This document shows positions 17,077-25,723 of a DNA stretch of 37,669 nucleotides, in pieces. The stretch spans positions 1 to 37,669 of the forward strand of contig JAQWPZ010000183.1 in NCBI GenBank assembly GCA_029245125.1, given 5' to 3'. Under the pieces are notes generated by a model. The model saw only the letters and a list, made by a program, of their open reading frames with translations, made no database searches and was not told the DNA's origin. This DNA is from Rubripirellula sp. Its GTDB lineage: Bacteria; Planctomycetota; Planctomycetia; Pirellulales; Pirellulaceae. The translations under genes were made by a program, and so were the position numbers. Numbering within the stretch: the first letter of the stretch is position 1; each line of letters starts with the position of its first letter.

Positions 17077-18147
17077 CTAGAAGTCAGGCTCGTTCGGTAC
17101 AAATTCAAGGTACAGCTGACGCATCTGCTGATAGACAGACGCGTAGGTCGATTCGTCGCCTGGCTCAGGATCGGCGAATTCCAGCTGGTGTTGAGAGCAG
17201 TGTCTCAGCAAATCGGTCAAGGTGTCACCGTCGAATCGCAGCTGATCCGAATAACTATCCGGGCTGTTCATCGCAAAGGCGCGGAGTGTTCCCGCTGCTT
17301 GAGCGCGGAAGAAATTTTCGCCAGCTTGTCGCGAGTGGGAAAAGGTGGCGATATCGATCGTACCTTTCATTCTTGCCCAGACGTAGATTTCATCGAACTT
17401 TGTCTGCAACTCGCCGAGTGACCGTTGCACTGCTTCAAGGGTAACGATGGACAACTGGTCATTATCGCGAATTTCCTTTAACGCCTTCTGTCGCACTTGA
17501 TCGTAATTAATTCGCTGCATTTCCAGCTCAGGTCGCATGAACACGCCGGGCCAAGTTTCGCCTACCAGCTCGGGGTCGGTGGGACGCATCGTTCGCGCAC
17601 CTTCGGACCCACCGGTTTGCTGCAGAAGGACATGGGAAAGGTCATCGGATGAAAGCGAAAAATCGGCGCCGTCGATGTCGGGAACCTGGCCCAAAAAGAT
17701 GCCGCGGTAGGCATTCGGGTCAGCGATTAAGCGGCCCATCATGAAGTTGATTCCGCCAGCAAGGTCGCCGCCGGGATCGGATTGTTCGATCCGCTTGTGG
17801 TTATAGCGACCAACCACGAGTTTGCGTTCCTGATAGTCCAACCGCTCTTCGTCGCGATACTCGCGATTCAACCGCCGCCGCTCAAAATAGGTTTCTACCC
17901 ACAGAATCGAGTTTTCCATGGCGATTCGGTCCGACTTCAGGTTGATCCGTCTGGCGATTGCCGCGGACTCCAAAAAGTCGCCCATCGCCACCGCACGCAC
18001 ACCCTGGGCGTGCAAATGTGTCGATAAGACGGTCGCGCCCGACGCTGGAGGCAGATAGACATGCCCTCGAACTCTCCGCTGGGCTTGGACAGGACCAGTC
18101 AGAAAGAGCAACGTTGCGCCCCAAAAAACGTAAACCAAACGTGCCAT
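17077..18147 (-). CDS. Secreted hypothetical protein, first gene of the Hsp70 operon
   Basis: 356 residues from ATG 18147 with GGAG about 8 nt upstream. A signal peptide (YVFWGATLLFLTGPVQAQ) is followed by a Gly/Val-rich stretch (HVYLPPASGATVLSTH). The body is charged and helical (RRLNREYRDEERLDYQERKL), with a domain containing INFMMGRLIADPNAYRG and a C-terminal helical bundle-like part. I recognise no family or catalytic motif. It begins the minus-strand cluster that continues into the FHA-like and Hsp70 genes, so it is probably a periplasmic partner of that module (inference from position only). What else it could be is open; the sequence gives no enzyme signature. Confidence 0.75.
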   Translation of the reverse strand: MARLVYVFWGATLLFLTGPVQAQRRVRGHVYLPPASGATVLSTHLHAQGVRAVAMGDFLESAAIARRINLKSDRIAMENSILWVETYFERRRLNREYRDEERLDYQERKLVVGRYNHKRIEQSDPGGDLAGGINFMMGRLIADPNAYRGIFLGQVPDIDGADFSLSSDDLSHVLLQQTGGSEGARTMRPTDPELVGETWPGVFMRPELEMQRINYDQVRQKALKEIRDNDQLSIVTLEAVQRSLGELQTKFDEIYVWARMKGTIDIATFSHSRQAGENFFRAQAAGTLRAFAMNSPDSYSDQLRFDGDTLTDLLRHCSQHQLEFADPEPGDESTYASVYQQMRQLYLEFVPNEPDF

Positions 18148-18716
18148 CTGCCGCTCCCAATTTCTTCCACACGAGATCTCCGCCTGTCATAGTCTAGAAA
18201 GCAGTTGGTTTGGATGGAAGAGATTTGCGAACGACCCCACCTATCAGCTCTCGTCCCATAGGTTAACGAATCTTAGCCAGACCCGTGGTTATCGAGCTGA
18301 TCCGCTTGAAAGTATGCGACTCAGCGGACTTCACCGTCTGGCGTGCCGTGGGGGGATGGGGATCGTGATTGGTTTCAAACGCTCGTGGTTTGGGCAGGAA
18401 TTGGGGGGGAAATCAAGAGCCAGTCAGGTTGCGTGAAAATGACGTGGGGTGAAATGACCTGTGGGGGCATGCCTGGTGCTACCAGCGTTCTTTTCAGTGA
18501 TTTCCGGCTTCAAAAGATCGCAGTTCATTGGGGAAGCACGTACCGAATGTGGTCGTTTACTCTGCCCGTCGTAATTCCGCAAAAAATAACTTTGGCGATC
18601 TAAAGTTGGAGGAAATGCGAGCAGCTTGCCGATGCCAGCTTGATGTACGTGAATAAATCTCCCGTCGCGAGTGGGAGAAAATAAGTCGAATATCGGTTGT
18701 TTTGGGGGGGTAACGA
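18148..18716. promoter_or_regulatory. 569-bp divergent intergenic region
   Basis: This region lies between the secreted-protein gene (-) and the FadL-like gene (+). It is G-rich around 18345-18410 (gtggggggatgggg and a similar run). An inverted repeat TCTCCC...GGGAGA sits at 18658-18678, 39-59 bp before the fadL-like start, and could fold in the leader. No gene with an RBS was found, and no convincing sigma-70 promoter could be picked by eye. Confidence 0.4.
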
Positions 18717-20021
18717 ATGCCTATTTATCGCAGATTGATCAAAGTCGCTGTACTTTGGACGCTCGGAATTGTCGTTTCCAACCATGCGGCCGTTTGCAAC
18801 CCTGCGATTGGGCAGGGGGTTCTGCTTCCGGCCGGTGGAGCAGTGAACCGTGGGATGGCCGGAGCGACGACGGGAACTGCGATCGAGTCGATCGGGTCGA
18901 TGATCTGGAATCCAGCGACCATCAGCCAGCTACCCTGCGATGAGTTAGCGTTCGGATTCGAAGTGCTGTACTCAAATTATGAGTTGTCTTCCACCTTCCC
19001 TGCTGTCGGATCTGGATCGAGCGATGCGGAGAATGGTGCCTCGCCGGTACCGACCATTGCTTGGGTGCACCAGACCCGCAATCCCAACGTGAAGTTCGGA
19101 ATTGGAATTGCGGGAGTGGCAGGGTTTTCATCCAATTTCCGAGCTGATTTAAGCAATCCGATTCTCGGACAACCGCTATCGGCCGGTGGTACAGGAGTCG
19201 GTGGGGTCAAATCGGAAGCCTGTTTCTACCAATTGAATCCGAACTTTGCTCTCCAATTGACTGATCGCCTTTCGATTGCAGCAGGGCCTGTTGTCGGACT
19301 CGGCAAGGTCACGCTAGATGAGAATTCACTCGTGGCTGCCAACGGTGACGGAAGTTATCCGCGGGGAGACGGGACTCGTTACCACTGGGGACTCGGGGCA
19401 CAGATTGGATTCCATTACCTGCACAACGCGTGCTGGGAATTTGGTGCGAATATTAAGTCACCGACGTGGTATGAAGATTTCAGATACTTCGGCGAAGACG
19501 AAAATGGAGCACCGAGGACGGATAAAGTGGACGTCGATCTGCCCATGATTGTCAGTGGTGGACTTGGCTACAAAGGTTTCGAGTACGTGTTACTGACGCT
19601 TGACGTTCGCTACGTCGGTTACAACTGGACTGAAGGATTCGGTGATCCGGCAACCTACCAAGCAAACGGTGCCGCCAATGGATTGGGTTGGAAAGATGTT
19701 TGTTCCGTTTCAACAGGAGCTCAATTCCAATTGACTCCTAACTTGATCTCGCGGGTCGGCTATTACTATTCAACCGATCTTTTTGATGACGACGCGACGT
19801 TCTTCAACGTCAGCAGTCCGTTGAATTTTCAACACATGGTGGCGGTTGGCGGTTCCTACGCGTTGAACGCGAACGCAAGCCTGAGCGCGGCGTATAACTA
19901 TATGTTCGATTTTGGTTCGACCGGACCCTACATTGTTCCCGGCGCCACAATCCCGGGGTCATCGGTCACCACCGAACTCGACGTACACTTTGCTGTCGTC
20001 GGTTTGAACGTGCGTTACTAA
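18717..20021 (+). CDS. FadL/OMPP1-family outer-membrane transporter
   Basis: 434 residues. ATG 18717 is preceded by a G7 run about 6 nt upstream that can serve as Shine-Dalgarno. After a signal sequence the mature part opens GVLLPAGGAVNRGMAGATTG...SIGSMIWNPATIS, the N-A-G-M-A/N-P-A pattern typical of the FadL hatch. The body alternates strands with aromatic ends (FGIGIAGVAGFSSNF, WGLGAQIGFHYL, LISRVGYYYSTD) and ends in VGLNVRY, with the C-terminal aromatic residue expected for Bam-dependent barrels. Such proteins carry hydrophobic compounds such as fatty acids across the outer membrane. It stands alone. Strand pattern, length and ends all agree; the substrate is unknown. Confidence 0.85.
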   Translation: MPIYRRLIKVAVLWTLGIVVSNHAAVCNPAIGQGVLLPAGGAVNRGMAGATTGTAIESIGSMIWNPATISQLPCDELAFGFEVLYSNYELSSTFPAVGSGSSDAENGASPVPTIAWVHQTRNPNVKFGIGIAGVAGFSSNFRADLSNPILGQPLSAGGTGVGGVKSEACFYQLNPNFALQLTDRLSIAAGPVVGLGKVTLDENSLVAANGDGSYPRGDGTRYHWGLGAQIGFHYLHNACWEFGANIKSPTWYEDFRYFGEDENGAPRTDKVDVDLPMIVSGGLGYKGFEYVLLTLDVRYVGYNWTEGFGDPATYQANGAANGLGWKDVCSVSTGAQFQLTPNLISRVGYYYSTDLFDDDATFFNVSSPLNFQHMVAVGGSYALNANASLSAAYNYMFDFGSTGPYIVPGATIPGSSVTTELDVHFAVVGLNVRY

Positions 20022-20169
20022 CCCGCAAGCGGTTTGACGCTGGTAGGATCAAGCAGTGTCAAAGAAACAGTTGCGACGCATGCAAGCACAAAAGGCAGTT
20101 CATCAAGCTAACCGCCTTTCGACAGCCCGCCTGTTCCTCAGCGCCGCTTCGTCAATTTACTGAGCGTCC

Positions 20170-20187
20170 GTCAGCACGCTAGCTGAC
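20170..20187. terminator. Inverted repeat between convergent genes
   Basis: GTCAGC, a 6-nt loop and GCTGAC form a perfect 6-bp stem between the FadL-like stop and the CrtI-like stop. It could end transcription from either side, but no T-tract follows. Confidence 0.3.
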
Positions 20188-20211
20188 TCGGGACTTCGCT
20201 GGCAGAGTTTT

Positions 20212-20298
20212 CGAGTCTGCCAAAGCGGTCTGTAGCGTTTGCCAAAGCGGGCTCTCGAGTCTGTCAAAGCCGGCTCTCGCGTTTGCTAAAGCGGGGCT
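20212..20298. repeat. Degenerate ~22-bp repeat, about four copies
   Basis: Four imperfect copies of cgagtctgccaaagcggtct (variants cgtttgccaaagcgggctct, cgagtctgtcaaagccggct, cgcgtttgctaaagcggggc) run up to the stop codon of the CrtI-like gene. Cytosine/thymine changes and 1-3 bp length differences separate the copies. Confidence 0.7.
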
Positions 20299-21844
20299 AT
20301 TTTCGGTCGCTATCGAGCGAATCAGCGGCAATCCACCCGCTCATCATGACCATCGGCATGCCGGGGCCTGGATGTGCCGCGCCACCTGTGAGGTACAAGC
20401 CTTGCACGTCTTTGCGACGGTTCGCAGGCTTGAACGCTCCCAAGAATTTGCCGTGGCTTGCGAGTCCGTAGATAGCGCCATTGAGGACCCGATATCGGTT
20501 ATGGATCCCTTCCGGGGTCAACGAAGACTCGTATCGAATCGAATCGCGCAGACCCTCAAGTCCGGCGGTTCGCTCAAGCTTATCCAGGATTACCTCGCGA
20601 TACTCCGGCAGCATTTTTTTCCAATCATGCCGCTCTCGGAGATAAGGGGTGTGCACCAGAATGTAGAGCGCTTCGCCACCCTCTGGCGCGACTGCAGATT
20701 CACTGATCGAGGGAGCACAGACGTAGGCACTAGGATCGGGCGCTGGTTCTCCACGATCGTAGATCCAATCAAATTCTTCTTCCGGATCTTTTGAGAAGAC
20801 GAAGTTATGGTGCAGCAGTTGTTCGTAGCGGCGGTCGAGTCCGAGGTACAGCACCACACCACTGCAAGCGGGAATATGTCGATTGCGTTTCTCAAACTTC
20901 TCGGAAACGTCAGTTCCTTCTAGAAGTTCGCGGTAGGTTCGGACCGAATCGCAATTACTGACAACGGCGTCTGCTTCAATCGTTTCGCCTCCGGCAGTGA
21001 CCACGCCACTGACGGCTCCGCCTTCGAGTTGGATTCGCATCACATCGACCCCTGTTCGGATCTCGACGCCAAGCTCCTCCGCCAGCCGGCCCAAGGCTTC
21101 GGGAACCGCGCGGGTCCCACCGATCGGATACCAGATCCCTTCTTCGGTTTGCATGTGAGCGATGCCACACAACACTGCTGGTGACGCATAGGGTGATGAG
21201 CCGACGTATTGGGTGAAGTGATCCATCATCTGAGCGACGCGTTTTTCCGGGACGTGCGATCGGACGACCGAGGCGACGCTTCGACCCATTCGCAGCGACA
21301 GGACATCTTTCAGCACGGCGGGCGAAAAGGCACCACCAACTTCCATCGTGTCTGCCAAGCCACCGACGCTACGCCAAAAGAAGAAGCGATCGGAAACATT
21401 GTGGAGTTGTTCGCTCATCTCGATGAATTGAGCGTAGCCTTCGCTGTTGCGAGCAGAATTGGTGAATTTCTCGATGTGCTGCTTCATCTGATCGACGTCG
21501 GCTACCAAGTCGAGCACGCTTCGATCACTCCCATCGGCTTGGTCGCCGTCGAAGAAGCAACGCCATTGCGGGTCGAGCGGAACCATTTTGATGTAATCAT
21601 CGACATCGCGGTCAGCCTCCGCGAAGATCCGCCGCAGTACGCTCGGCAGCGTCAGGATCGTGGGGCCCATGTCGAAGCGGTAACCTTCCGCTTGGTGGAC
21701 AGCTGCTTTGCCGCCGACCCATTCGTTTTTCTCCAGTAGGGTCACTCGGTGACCTCGCGCTGCGAGTACGCACGCGGAGGAGAGGCCGGCCAGACCGCTG
21801 CCGATGACCACGGTGTGTGTTGAACCTGGTTTTGGAGCAATCAT
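20297..21844 (-). CDS. CrtI/CrtN/CrtP-family carotenoid desaturase or oxidase
   Basis: 515 residues from ATG 21844, chosen because the FAD-binding motif then follows at once and GGGA lies about 9 nt upstream. The N-terminus has VVIGSGLAGLSSACVLAARG with the acidic end of the Rossmann fold (LLEKNEWVGGKA), then YRFDMGPTILTLPSVL, typical of phytoene desaturase-type amine oxidases. The C-terminus has GLYLTGGAAHPGPGMPM, the second FAD site. The protein is a membrane-associated FAD enzyme that desaturates or oxidises a carotenoid backbone. The aldehyde dehydrogenase gene lies 124 bp upstream on the same strand, so the pair probably makes a carboxylated carotenoid end group. Planctomycete carotenoids are reported to be C30 and squalene-derived; whether this is the desaturase (CrtN) or terminal oxidase (CrtP) cannot be settled by eye. 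Confidence 0.88.
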   Translation of the reverse strand: MIAPKPGSTHTVVIGSGLAGLSSACVLAARGHRVTLLEKNEWVGGKAAVHQAEGYRFDMGPTILTLPSVLRRIFAEADRDVDDYIKMVPLDPQWRCFFDGDQADGSDRSVLDLVADVDQMKQHIEKFTNSARNSEGYAQFIEMSEQLHNVSDRFFFWRSVGGLADTMEVGGAFSPAVLKDVLSLRMGRSVASVVRSHVPEKRVAQMMDHFTQYVGSSPYASPAVLCGIAHMQTEEGIWYPIGGTRAVPEALGRLAEELGVEIRTGVDVMRIQLEGGAVSGVVTAGGETIEADAVVSNCDSVRTYRELLEGTDVSEKFEKRNRHIPACSGVVLYLGLDRRYEQLLHHNFVFSKDPEEEFDWIYDRGEPAPDPSAYVCAPSISESAVAPEGGEALYILVHTPYLRERHDWKKMLPEYREVILDKLERTAGLEGLRDSIRYESSLTPEGIHNRYRVLNGAIYGLASHGKFLGAFKPANRRKDVQGLYLTGGAAHPGPGMPMVMMSGWIAADSLDSDRK

Positions 21845-21968
21845 GTTTCGCGTTCCCTTGTAGTTTCCAATTCCATGGAAGTTTCGATCATTGAACGTTG
21901 TGGCTTGAGTCTTTTGCGGGCATGTTCCGCCGGCTGGGACTTCCACCAGACGTTCCGCTAACGCCTGT

Positions 21969-23474
21969 CTATTTTTTCCGGGACCTGATCATCCGCCTCA
22001 TGCCAGCGAGTTTTTGCGGCAACGAGCCAGCATGAAGTATTTGTAGTAGTGCGAACAAGGCCTCGGTGTCTTCCTCGCGTCTCGGCGCTAAGTGTAGAGC
22101 ATGTCGGCCCCGCCGCCGACTGACCACTTTTGGGGTCGTCATCGCCAGCAAGCCCTCTTCGCCCCTCGTCACGCCGAACCCACTTCGCCCGCGGCCGCCG
22201 AAGGGCAATCGCGGATCTGCGGTCGGCATGATCAAGTCGTTGATGGTCACCCCGCCTGTTTGTAACCGAGCAGCGACCGTCTGAGCCAACTTCGGCGGTC
22301 CAAAAACGGATGCTGCCAGACGATAAGGGCATTCGTTGACGATTTTGACGGCTTGGTCAACCTGATCGACGCGGATGATGGAGGCAATTGGGGCAAATAG
22401 GTCAGCCGAGGCCACTTCGTGCTCGGGATGAACGTGATCCAGCACCACAGGAAGCATTTGACCAGAATCGCGGATCCGGTCGGTATCGACCACTTTGAAT
22501 CGATCGGTCGCACCCTGTCGAAGGGCTGTTTGCAGGGTATCGGCAACGGCGGTTCGGGCTGAAGGATGCACAATCATCGGCTCGGCGTTGGCGAGTCGCG
22601 AATGGAGTGCCTCCGCGAAAGAATCGGCCATGGCATTCGATACTAATAGTCTCCGTGGGCCAATACACGTTGCCCCGCTGTTGACGTTGATTCCGAAGCG
22701 AATTGCTTCCGCCGCACGGTCTAAATCGGCATCGGGCAGCAAAATCACAGCGTCACAGCCCGAGAGTTCCATGATGGTCGGCGTTAATGATGCAGCCGCT
22801 TGCGCCATGACTTTGCGTCCGGTTGCCGCGGCACCGGTCAGCACAATTAAATCGACACCTTGGTCAATCGCTGCGATGGCTGATTCGGTCGACGAATCGA
22901 TCTGCCGGAGTGCTGCCTCGGGAACGCCGGCATCGTGGAACGCTTGCACCATTCTGGTAGTGACTTGTTCAGATCCGATGGCCGGCTTGATGATTACCTG
23001 ATTGCCGGCCGCGAGTGCTTGTGCGGCTTGCGTGCCAACCAGTAGGAGCGGGTAATTCCAGGTTCCGAGTATCAAGACCGTCCCCAGGGGAGCCCGCTGG
23101 ACGGTGCTTTGGACGCCCCACATCCAGAGCGGCCGCCCAGAAACTCCGTGATGTTTATCACGAAGAATCTTGGGGCCGCGTTGGCCGATGAATTTTAATG
23201 CCGCGCAAAATGGCACTAATTCAGCTCCCAGCGTATCCGCCGGATCTACGCGCTGCTCGCTTTCGCAAAGCGATACCAATTCTTCCGCAGCCTCGGTGAT
23301 TGTGGTTGCCGCCTTGGCGACCCGCCTGCATCGCTGCTCAGTCGTCAACGTTGCCCATTTGGACAAGGTGCTACAATCTGTCACTATTTTATTCCTGGAT
23401 GCGTCCGCTATTCGCTGTTTGAATTTGCTGTCTGCTGTTGGGCATTGGTGTGCGTCGTGACTCGACCCGCTCAT
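21969..23474 (-). CDS. Aldehyde dehydrogenase, probably carotenoid-aldehyde type
   Basis: 501 residues from ATG 23474 (MSGSSHDAHQ); a longer frame would overlap the divergent nitroreductase start. The ALDH fold is complete: GTVLILGTWNYPLLL with the oxyanion Asn, QVIIKPAIGSE for the cofactor, IVLTGAAATGRKVMAQAA as the nucleotide loop, catalytic Glu in TIMELSGCDA, catalytic Cys in NVNSGATCIGPRRLL, and PFGGRGRSGFG near the end. The N-terminal 30 residues are atypical, and the C-terminal tail is basic (GMRRMIRSRKK), which may help membrane contact. It precedes the CrtI-family gene on the same strand. I infer that it oxidises the carotenoid aldehyde made by that enzyme to the acid, as in staphyloxanthin-type pathways. 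Confidence 0.88.
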   Translation of the reverse strand: MSGSSHDAHQCPTADSKFKQRIADASRNKIVTDCSTLSKWATLTTEQRCRRVAKAATTITEAAEELVSLCESEQRVDPADTLGAELVPFCAALKFIGQRGPKILRDKHHGVSGRPLWMWGVQSTVQRAPLGTVLILGTWNYPLLLVGTQAAQALAAGNQVIIKPAIGSEQVTTRMVQAFHDAGVPEAALRQIDSSTESAIAAIDQGVDLIVLTGAAATGRKVMAQAAASLTPTIMELSGCDAVILLPDADLDRAAEAIRFGINVNSGATCIGPRRLLVSNAMADSFAEALHSRLANAEPMIVHPSARTAVADTLQTALRQGATDRFKVVDTDRIRDSGQMLPVVLDHVHPEHEVASADLFAPIASIIRVDQVDQAVKIVNECPYRLAASVFGPPKLAQTVAARLQTGGVTINDLIMPTADPRLPFGGRGRSGFGVTRGEEGLLAMTTPKVVSRRRGRHALHLAPRREEDTEALFALLQILHAGSLPQKLAGMRRMIRSRKK

Positions 23475-23535
23475 CCTGCGGTAAAAATGAACATCGCGGG
23501 TCCGCAGCCAGCCAACCATTGGAGCTCTCACGTTT

Positions 23536-24159
23536 ATGTCGCTCAACCCGGTCGAACACCCAGTATTGAACGCAATCGCTGATCGTTGGAGTCCCTATCG
23601 TTTTGAGCCACGCGTTGTTGAATCGGAAAAGTTGGGGCAATGTTTCGAAGCTGCTCGGTGGGCGGCTAGCAGTTATAACGAGCAGCCTTGGTCTTTCCTG
23701 CTGTCACGACGCGAAAATAGCGATTCCTTTCAACGGATGCTGATGTGCCTAATGGAGGCGAACCAAACCTGGGCCGAGCAGGCTGGTGCGTTGGTGCTGA
23801 CGGTAATTAACACGCGATTCAAGCGAGGTGGCAAGCCAAATCGTGTCGCACTGCACGATTTGGGCCAAGCCTCTGCCCACTTTGCGTTGCAGGCGACGGC
23901 TCTGGGATTGCAGGTTCATCAAATGGGCGGGGTAAATCTCAGTAAGATCCGGCACGAGTACGAGATCCCGGAAGGATACGAGCCACAAACCGCTCTGGCG
24001 GTCGGATATCCAGATTTGAGTGAGCCGGTAGGGAAGTCGGCCGAGGAACTGAAGGAGCGAGAGAGTGGTCCTCGAGTTCGCTTGCCGGTTCACGAAATAG
24101 TGTTCGGCGACAAATGGGGCAGTTCCGCCAAATTTGGCGACTCCGAAGAGGCTTCGTAG
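23536..24159 (+). CDS. Nitroreductase-family flavoprotein
   Basis: 207 residues from ATG 23536, with GGAG about 12 nt upstream. RWSPYRFEPR followed by ARWAASSYNEQPWSFLL is the standard FMN-binding opening of the family (S-x-N-x-Q-P-W). A helix, ALHDLGQASAHFALQATALG, and the C-terminal IPEGYEPQTALAVGYPD are the usual second FMN region. The length is normal. The family uses NAD(P)H to reduce nitro groups, quinones or flavins, and usually acts as a dimer in the cytoplasm. It is transcribed away from the carotenoid genes; the two coding starts lie 61 bp apart, so promoters may overlap. The substrate cannot be read. Confidence 0.88.
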   Translation: MSLNPVEHPVLNAIADRWSPYRFEPRVVESEKLGQCFEAARWAASSYNEQPWSFLLSRRENSDSFQRMLMCLMEANQTWAEQAGALVLTVINTRFKRGGKPNRVALHDLGQASAHFALQATALGLQVHQMGGVNLSKIRHEYEIPEGYEPQTALAVGYPDLSEPVGKSAEELKERESGPRVRLPVHEIVFGDKWGSSAKFGDSEEAS

Positions 24160-24270
24160 GGCTCGACTACCGAAACAAACGAATAGTGGTGCCATTTGGC
24201 CCCTCGCTTTTGTATCATACGGAAAAGCGATCAACGTTTGAGCTCGTTTGTGTGGGCTCGATGAAGCGTT

Positions 24271-24299
24271 TTGACGAATTTCGCACAACTCTCAATTAA
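24271..24299 (+). promoter_or_regulatory. Possible promoter of the PP2C gene
   Basis: TTGACG at 24271-24276 and AATTAA at 24294-24299 with a 17-bp spacer. The -10 match is weak. If used, the start codon at 24308/24311 would leave a very short or no leader, in line with the absence of a Shine-Dalgarno sequence there. Confidence 0.25.
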
Positions 24300-24307
24300 A
24301 GTCTGTA

Positions 24308-25588
24308 TTGGTGTCGGACGCCTGGAATTCCGGAATCGTATTTTCCGAATTGACCGATGTCGGTATGCGCCGCGCCAACAACCAGGATTCCTCTGCTTGT
24401 TTGCCTTCCACAAGTGCTGAACGCTTCGCGTCGCGGGGACATTTGTTCGTCGTCGCCGACGGGATGGGGGCACATGCTGCTGGTGAGTTGGCCAGCGAGA
24501 TGGCGACCGAGAAAATCGCCATGCACTATTTTCGTGGCACTGGTGACGATGCGATCGAGGCGTTGCGTTCCGCTGTCTCGGAAGCGAATGCAGCCATCCA
24601 CCAACGCGGGCAAAGCAATGCGGAATTCCATAATATGGGGACGACCGCCAGCGCGTTGGCGATCTTGCCCGCTGGAGCAGTGGTTGCACACGTCGGTGAT
24701 TCGCGTGTTTACCGACTTCGGGGTGGCTTGATCGAGCAGTTGACCTTCGATCACTCGCTGGTTTGGGAGATGGAGGCCAGCGGGCACTCCAGCAACAGTG
24801 TGTGGGGCGCTGCGATCCCGAAGAATGTGATCACCAGATCGCTCGGTCCAAATGCTTCTGTTGAAATCGACGTAGAAGGCCCGTTCGAAGTCAAGCCGAA
24901 TGACTGCTTCCTGCTCTGCAGCGACGGGCTGACTGGGCTTGTTGAAGATGATGAAATCGGCACTCTGATGGACTGCCTGCCGGAAGAGATGGCGACTCGG
25001 GTGCTCGTCGATTTGACGAATCTACGTGGTGGTCCTGACAACACAACCGTGGTCGTGGTGCGTGTGAAGAACCCGCCCACAATCGAGTCCCGACGTGCTA
25101 GGCCGAAGACCAGAAGAGGCAACTCCTCTGTTTCCCCATTCATGATTGCAGGCGCCGTGATTTGCCTCATCGTCGCTGGTCTGTTTGCCGTCATGCAGTC
25201 TTGGGGGCTGGTCGTCGTGGCTGTAATTTTGGCGGTTATCTCGGCCGTTACTTGTTTGGTGCAGGCGAGCACCGGAGGCAGCGGGAGCGTATCCGCACCT
25301 GCATCTGGCGGCAAAGGTCCATACCGAAGCGGCGATGCAACCGCGACACGGGCATTGTACGAATCGCTGGGAGAGAAGGTGAAAGAGCTTCGGGAAGCGG
25401 CCAGTCAAAACAACTGGATGATGGATTGGCGAAAGGTCAACGAACTGCAGGAGAAAGGCCTCGCAGCACTCAAAGCCAAGTCCGAAAAAGAAGCGATCAA
25501 GTTTCAATCGCGTGCAATCATCGAAACGATGAACCAACTACGCGAGCAGCATAACCGGGCAGCCAACGAGACTTCTCTCGATCATTAA
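24308..25588 (+). CDS. PP2C-type serine/threonine phosphatase with two TM helices
   Basis: 426 residues; TTG 24308 and GTG 24311 are adjacent candidate starts, and no ATG fits. The catalytic domain (residues 1-255) has all PP2C motifs: RRANNQDS, LFVVADGMGAHAAGELAS with metal-binding Asp, MGTTASALAI, AHVGDSRVYRLR, CSDGLTGLVEDDEI and GGPDNTTVVVVRV. Two hydrophobic helices follow (FMIAGAVICLIVAGLFAVMQ and WGLVVVAVILAVISAVTCLV), then a charged helical tail (about 345-426) that may be a coiled coil. From family knowledge it dephosphorylates Ser/Thr-phosphorylated partners of Hanks-type kinases. No kinase gene is in the window; the closest phospho-signalling gene is the FHA-like one about 7 kb away. 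Metal-dependent activity is likely. Confidence 0.92.
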   Translation: MVSDAWNSGIVFSELTDVGMRRANNQDSSACLPSTSAERFASRGHLFVVADGMGAHAAGELASEMATEKIAMHYFRGTGDDAIEALRSAVSEANAAIHQRGQSNAEFHNMGTTASALAILPAGAVVAHVGDSRVYRLRGGLIEQLTFDHSLVWEMEASGHSSNSVWGAAIPKNVITRSLGPNASVEIDVEGPFEVKPNDCFLLCSDGLTGLVEDDEIGTLMDCLPEEMATRVLVDLTNLRGGPDNTTVVVVRVKNPPTIESRRARPKTRRGNSSVSPFMIAGAVICLIVAGLFAVMQSWGLVVVAVILAVISAVTCLVQASTGGSGSVSAPASGGKGPYRSGDATATRALYESLGEKVKELREAASQNNWMMDWRKVNELQEKGLAALKAKSEKEAIKFQSRAIIETMNQLREQHNRAANETSLDH

Positions 25589-25723
25589 GCATCATGCTCG
25601 CGGGTGTCGGAGTCGAAGTGCTGCGGTGTTTCGCGAAGCGGCGACGTTCCTCATTTTCGCGGTTTTGCGCTGTACGACGAAGTTCTGATTGGATGTAGTG
25701 TTCCGCGTGAGCCGCGAAGATTC

